From Pradoshia sp. D12 (GTDB lineage Bacteria; Bacillota; Bacilli; Bacillales; Pradoshiaceae), in the NCBI RefSeq assembly GCF_008935075.1, contig NZ_CP044545.1, forward strand, positions 523,501 to 587,500: a stretch of 64,000 bases of DNA, in the 5' to 3' direction. The notes under the pieces are model-generated. The model made no database searches. It was not told the DNA's origin and was given only the letters and a program-made list of their open reading frames with translations. Shown one piece after another: positions 61,091-64,000 of this stretch. The position numbers and the translations under genes are program-made. Each line of letters begins with the position of its first letter. Position 1 is the stretch's first letter.

Positions 61091-61120
61091 AAGCATGCAG
61101 TTCTAGCATGCTTGTTTTTT
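61091..61120 (+). terminator. Terminator of the acyl-CoA cluster
   Basis: A perfect 8-bp stem (AAGCATGC / GCATGCTT) with a 7-base loop is followed by GTTTTTTATT. Confidence 0.85.
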
Positions 61121-61298
61121 ATTATAATAAGAGTAAGTATAAATGTGACATTATTTGATATTGTTATATTGATATTATCTTATATCCATTTTAATGGAAT
61201 AAAGAAACATCATTAAATTTGTATTATGTGCCATTGTTTTTACTAGTTCTTATTTTGTAAACTATTATAGTGAAATAAAAAAATAAGGACTGAAGATA

Positions 61299-62099
61299 AT
61301 GGAATGGAAAAACATATATCGTGGTATGTTAATGGGAATCAGTGATTTAATTCCCGGTGTAAGTGGAGGAACCATAGCGTTTATATTAGGTATTTATGAT
61401 CGCTTATTATTATCAATCAGTGGCTTTTTTAGCCGTGATTGGAGAAGGTATCTGGGCTTTTTATTGCCACTGGCAATCGGTATGGGGTTTACTATACTGA
61501 CGTTTAGCCGATTGATTGATTATTTGCTAGAGCATCATCATGAACCGACACAATTCTTTTTTGTAGGGTTAATCATCGGTGTACTGCCATTTATTATAAG
61601 ACAGGCAGAGGTGAAAAAACACTTTACAGGAAAGCATTTTGTGGTTGTCGTTTTGGTCGCGATCATGATGGCAGCACTAGGTTTCCTGAAGCCGAATGAA
61701 TCTGTTGTTATATCTGATGTAACGCTTTTATCTGGGCTTGGATTATTCTTTTCCGGCTGGCTTGCAAGTATGGCTATGCTGCTTCCAGGTATTAGTGGCT
61801 CGTTTATATTATTGTTGCTCGGTGTTTATTCAACTGTTATTTCTGCTTTATCAGATTTAAACTTTACAATTATTATACTTGTAGGGGCTGGAGCAGTGGT
61901 TGGCTTTATTGTGAGCAGTAAAGCAATTAGCTTTTTACTGAGGGCATATCCACATATGACGTTTGCAGTCATAATGGGGTTGATTATTGGATCTATATTT
62001 GTAATCGTTCCTGGATTGCCAACAGGAATAGGTACTATACTGCTATGTTGTATAACTTTTGTGGCAGGTCTTTTGGTAACGAAAATTTTTACGAAGTAA
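61299..62099 (+). CDS. popT: DUF368 polyprenyl-phosphate transporter
   Basis: A 266-residue membrane protein with about eight helices. The family's two inverted-repeat signatures are clear: SDLIPGVSGGTIAFILGIYD near the N-terminus and MLLPGISGSFILLLLGVY near the middle. DUF368 proteins (PopT) recycle undecaprenyl phosphate across the membrane for cell-wall synthesis, alongside DedA-type UptA. AAGGACTGAAG lies before the ATG. The gene is monocistronic and ends in a compact terminator. Confidence 0.88.
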   Translation: MEWKNIYRGMLMGISDLIPGVSGGTIAFILGIYDRLLLSISGFFSRDWRRYLGFLLPLAIGMGFTILTFSRLIDYLLEHHHEPTQFFFVGLIIGVLPFIIRQAEVKKHFTGKHFVVVVLVAIMMAALGFLKPNESVVISDVTLLSGLGLFFSGWLASMAMLLPGISGSFILLLLGVYSTVISALSDLNFTIIILVGAGAVVGFIVSSKAISFLLRAYPHMTFAVIMGLIIGSIFVIVPGLPTGIGTILLCCITFVAGLLVTKIFTK

Positions 62100-62117
62100 T
62101 AATTGACTAGAAAGTAT

Positions 62118-62146
62118 AAGGATTGTCTCGGACAATCCTTTTTTAT
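62118..62146 (+). terminator. Terminator of popT
   Basis: A perfect 10-bp stem (AAGGATTGTC / GACAATCCTT) with loop TCG is followed by TTTTATTTT. Confidence 0.88.
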
Positions 62147-62280
62147 TTTGTTTCGACTGCACTGTTAAAACAATTATGTGGGATAGATAGGAAAAGGGCG
62201 TTTATGCTTAGAATATTAAGACATAAGCAAATGTATAGATTAACTACAATTTTACAATAAAAAGTATTGGAGGTTGAATC

Positions 62281-62988
62281 GTGCAAAAGGGACTGAGGTT
62301 TATATTTTTGGCATGTCTTATTTTAGGAGTATCAGCATGTGGAAGCGAAAAAGAAGAGACGATAAATAAGGATAATAAAAAGAATCAAACTACAGAAGAT
62401 GTAAGTACGGATAATAAAGAAGGTACCGAAGATAAAGAAACAAAAAATGGCGTGGCATCAAAAGGAGAAGAGCCATCTGTATCCTCTGAGGTGTATCAAG
62501 ATCGATTTACTTCTGGCAATATGGGTGTGAAAAAGATACTATATGAAAATTTAAAAATGAATGACACTAAAAATATTGAGGACGTAATCATTACGTTAGA
62601 AGGTATACAGTATGCTGAGATAACCCCATCAGAGGAAACTAAATCAAAGTTCAAAAATTTAAATGAAAGAGACAGTATCATACTTACCATGAAAATAAAG
62701 CTTGTGAACAATTTCAAACAACCATTAATATTTAAATCCATTCGTTCTTTTTTAAGAGGGAACGATAATCAAATAACCTATCTGCCAGAAACAAATCTGG
62801 AGCCGAGCCAACAAGGAGAAATTGCTGCCGGAACATCTAGTGAAAAGCTTCATGTCTTTTTAATAGACAAGGATTTGTTCTTAATTACACGAAATTTAAA
62901 ATTGGAGTTTGGGCCATTCCTAAACAGTGAAGGTAAAGATTTATTTAATGGTAAAAAGACAGAATTTGAAATCCCATTACCGAAGTAA
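62281..62988 (+). CDS. Lipoprotein of unknown function (DUF5068/DUF4352-like)
   Basis: A 235-residue exported protein. A lipoprotein signal ends in LGVSAC (C20). A charged, Lys/Glu/Thr-rich spacer (about residues 22-75) leads to a C-terminal beta-rich domain (about 90-235) with VIITLEGIQYAEITPSEE, ERDSIILTMKIKLVNN and a late LEFGPFLNSEGKDL. This resembles immunoglobulin-like DUF4352/DUF5068 domains of Bacillus lipoproteins. The role is unknown. The start is GTG with TTGGAGGTTG upstream. It stands alone. Confidence 0.72.
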   Translation: MQKGLRFIFLACLILGVSACGSEKEETINKDNKKNQTTEDVSTDNKEGTEDKETKNGVASKGEEPSVSSEVYQDRFTSGNMGVKKILYENLKMNDTKNIEDVIITLEGIQYAEITPSEETKSKFKNLNERDSIILTMKIKLVNNFKQPLIFKSIRSFLRGNDNQITYLPETNLEPSQQGEIAAGTSSEKLHVFLIDKDLFLITRNLKLEFGPFLNSEGKDLFNGKKTEFEIPLPK

Positions 62989-62999
62989 TAGCTATAAAA

Positions 63000-63034
63000 A
63001 GAACCGTAATTCTGCTTGTCAGAATCACGGTTCT
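63000..63034. terminator. Terminator between the lipoprotein and ferritin-like genes
   Basis: A 15-bp stem with one mismatch (AGAACCGTAATTCTG / CAGAATCACGGTTCT) and a 5-base loop. The U-tract is strong on the minus strand (TTTTT), weak on the plus strand. Confidence 0.8.
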
Positions 63035-63069
63035 ATCCCTGTGTTAAACATGTTGCAGATTGTTAAGAA

Positions 63070-63504
63070 TTAATCAAATCTGGAGTCACTAAGAATGCGG
63101 CCAATCTCTTCCATATGGCCTGTTTCATCGGAGATAAGATCTTCTAGTTTGACAACTAATTCAGTTAAGCCTAATTCCTCAGCTTGTTTCTTGCGTGTTT
63201 CGTAGCGATCTATTGTATCTTTTTCTGCCTGATAGGCAGATTCAAGCATTACCTTAACATCAGTGGTTTGTTTAACTTCTGCTGGTGTTACAGTTGGTGT
63301 TCCACCCAATGTACTGATTTTTTCTGCAAGATATAAAGCATGTCCCTGTTCATCGGCTATTTCACCTTCAAAGAAAGGTTTCAGTGTTTGTCTGTATAAA
63401 CCAGAAACCATTGCCGCATAGCTAGAATACATGATTGATGCAGCATATTCGTTTGCTAGATCTTCATTTAAACCATCTATTAATTCTTTTAATTTTTTTT
63501 CCAT
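63070..63504 (-). CDS. Ferritin-like diiron protein
   Basis: A 144-residue four-helix-bundle protein. Diiron ligand motifs are visible as NEDLANEYAAS (helix A), FEGEIADEQGHALYLAEK with the E-x-x-H pair (helix B), ESAYQAEKDTIDRYE (helix C) and ISDETGHMEEI, again E-x-x-H (helix D). It belongs to the bacterioferritin/rubrerythrin-like group and should oxidise or store iron or remove peroxide. GGAG lies 11 bases before the ATG; an earlier in-frame GTG overlaps that site. It is monocistronic. Confidence 0.82.
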   Translation of the reverse strand: MEKKLKELIDGLNEDLANEYAASIMYSSYAAMVSGLYRQTLKPFFEGEIADEQGHALYLAEKISTLGGTPTVTPAEVKQTTDVKVMLESAYQAEKDTIDRYETRKKQAEELGLTELVVKLEDLISDETGHMEEIGRILSDSRFD

Positions 63505-63614
63505 TCTATAATCCACTCCTTCTATATTCTATAATTCAAATGTACCCTACTTTACTACATATTAAGCATTTTTTTTGTGGCAGGATTTTGAAATGTTCAG
63601 GGAATATTTTTACA

Positions 63615-63649
63615 TAATAAAAAGCCTGATCCGATAAAGGACCAAGCTT
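63615..63649 (-). terminator. Terminator of queT
   Basis: On the minus strand the 11-bp stem AAGCTTGGTCC / GGATCAGGCTT (G-U pair and one mismatch) is followed by TTTTTATTATG. Confidence 0.72.
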
Positions 63650-63660
63650 GGATTATTAAG

Positions 63661-64000
63661 TCAGATTAATTTTGAGAAATTAATACGTTTATTGAGAGCA
63701 TACATAATTGGAGCACCAATTGTCATGACTGCTAATTCTCCAGCTGCGGTTGTTGCCCATGCAAACCAGAAAGGAAGTTTCAAAACAATATTTAACTCTA
63801 TAGCAATTAAGAACATGGTAAAAGTAAAAACGAATGTATTAATAGCCATCCTTGCCCAAATATTGCGGACAAATCGGAAGGTTAGAATGGTGATTGTTAA
63901 TGCTAGTATGGATTGGCCAACACCAAATATTAAATCATATGCACCCATTGATGAGAAAAAGAGGTTAGAGATAAATACTCCTATCACAATCCCATACATG
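63661..64000 (-). CDS. queT: QueT-family queuosine precursor transporter (5' end outside window)
   Basis: The C-terminal 112 residues of a membrane protein with about four helices visible. Wording such as GVFISNLFFSSMGAYDLIFG and LPFWFAWATTAAGELAVM is that of the QueT family, substrate-binding (S) components of ECF transporters that take up preQ1/preQ0-type queuosine precursors. Family members are about 160-170 residues, so roughly 50 are missing beyond the window. A preQ1 riboswitch, if present, would also lie outside. Confidence 0.75.
   Translation of the reverse strand, partial: MYGIVIGVFISNLFFSSMGAYDLIFGVGQSILALTITILTFRFVRNIWARMAINTFVFTFTMFLIAIELNIVLKLPFWFAWATTAAGELAVMTIGAPIMYALNKRINFSKLI

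Noticed and set aside
1-64000. Search for CRISPR arrays, tRNA/rRNA genes, insertion sequences and prophage genes
   Set aside because: No regularly spaced repeats, cloverleaf-like sequences, transposases, integrases or phage structural genes were found by reading.

Overview
The window is low-GC, gene-dense DNA with strong GGAGG-type ribosome binding sites, many intrinsic terminators, lipobox signal peptides, a cytochrome aa3 quinol oxidase operon (qoxABCD), a full-length bacillopeptidase F, a YkkCD-type transporter pair and CodY-, Fur-, Rex- and MerR-like sites. All of this points to a chromosome segment of a Bacillaceae bacterium (Bacillus sensu lato). I see no rRNA, tRNA, CRISPR array, prophage or insertion sequence. 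Several broken genes are present.

Layout. 1-9.7 kb: the 3' end of a carbon starvation transporter, a CC/Se-motif protein, a TRM11-like methyltransferase, an lmrA/lmrB drug-efflux operon with its operators, a small membrane protein, qoxABCD and a methyltransferase. 9.7-13.7 kb: a cation diffusion facilitator, a decayed reading frame, guanine deaminase, a ydgI-type nitroreductase interrupted by TGA, and a secreted CAP-domain protein. 13.8-23.9 kb: an FUSC-type exporter, an alpha-glucosidase, an orphan solute-binding protein, a second DHA2 efflux pump divergent from a TetR regulator, ykkCD, and a DUF1186/SEC-C protein. 24-31.1 kb: an S66 peptidase, a methyltransferase, an NlpC/P60 protein that has lost its catalytic residues, an EamA transporter, an isochorismatase-like hydrolase, a PAP2 phosphatase, a helix-hairpin-helix protein and a GSDH-type lipoprotein. 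31.1-32 kb holds no intact gene but contains a CHASE3 sensor remnant. 32-43 kb: a SulP transporter, GNAT and aldo/keto reductase genes, a Fur-box promoter, an OYE-type flavin oxidoreductase, a DAO-type oxidase, a methyltransferase, an M20 amidohydrolase, and a MerR/CPBP pair with a textbook 19-bp promoter spacer. 43-51.7 kb: bacillopeptidase F, another TGA-interrupted frame, a palindromic intergenic repeat, a GntR regulator, brnQ with a CodY box, and a DUF975 protein.

51.8-61.1 kb is the most interesting part: a ten-gene acyl-CoA catabolic cluster. Its acyl-CoA dehydrogenase and its phosphotransferase resemble the two halves of eukaryotic ACAD11. Around them are an acyl-CoA ligase, two SDR dehydrogenases, a thioesterase, a PaaG-like crotonase, a quinone oxidoreductase, a TetR regulator and, unexpectedly, a ComB-type phosphatase. 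By analogy with ACAD10/11 and the Pseudomonas putida levulinate (lva) pathway, I propose that the cluster activates 4-keto or 4-hydroxy acids to CoA esters, phosphorylates the 4-hydroxyl, eliminates phosphate and feeds the enoyl-CoA into beta-oxidation. That assignment is inference. 61.3-64 kb: the polyprenyl-phosphate transporter popT, a lipoprotein, a ferritin-like protein and the 3' part of queT.
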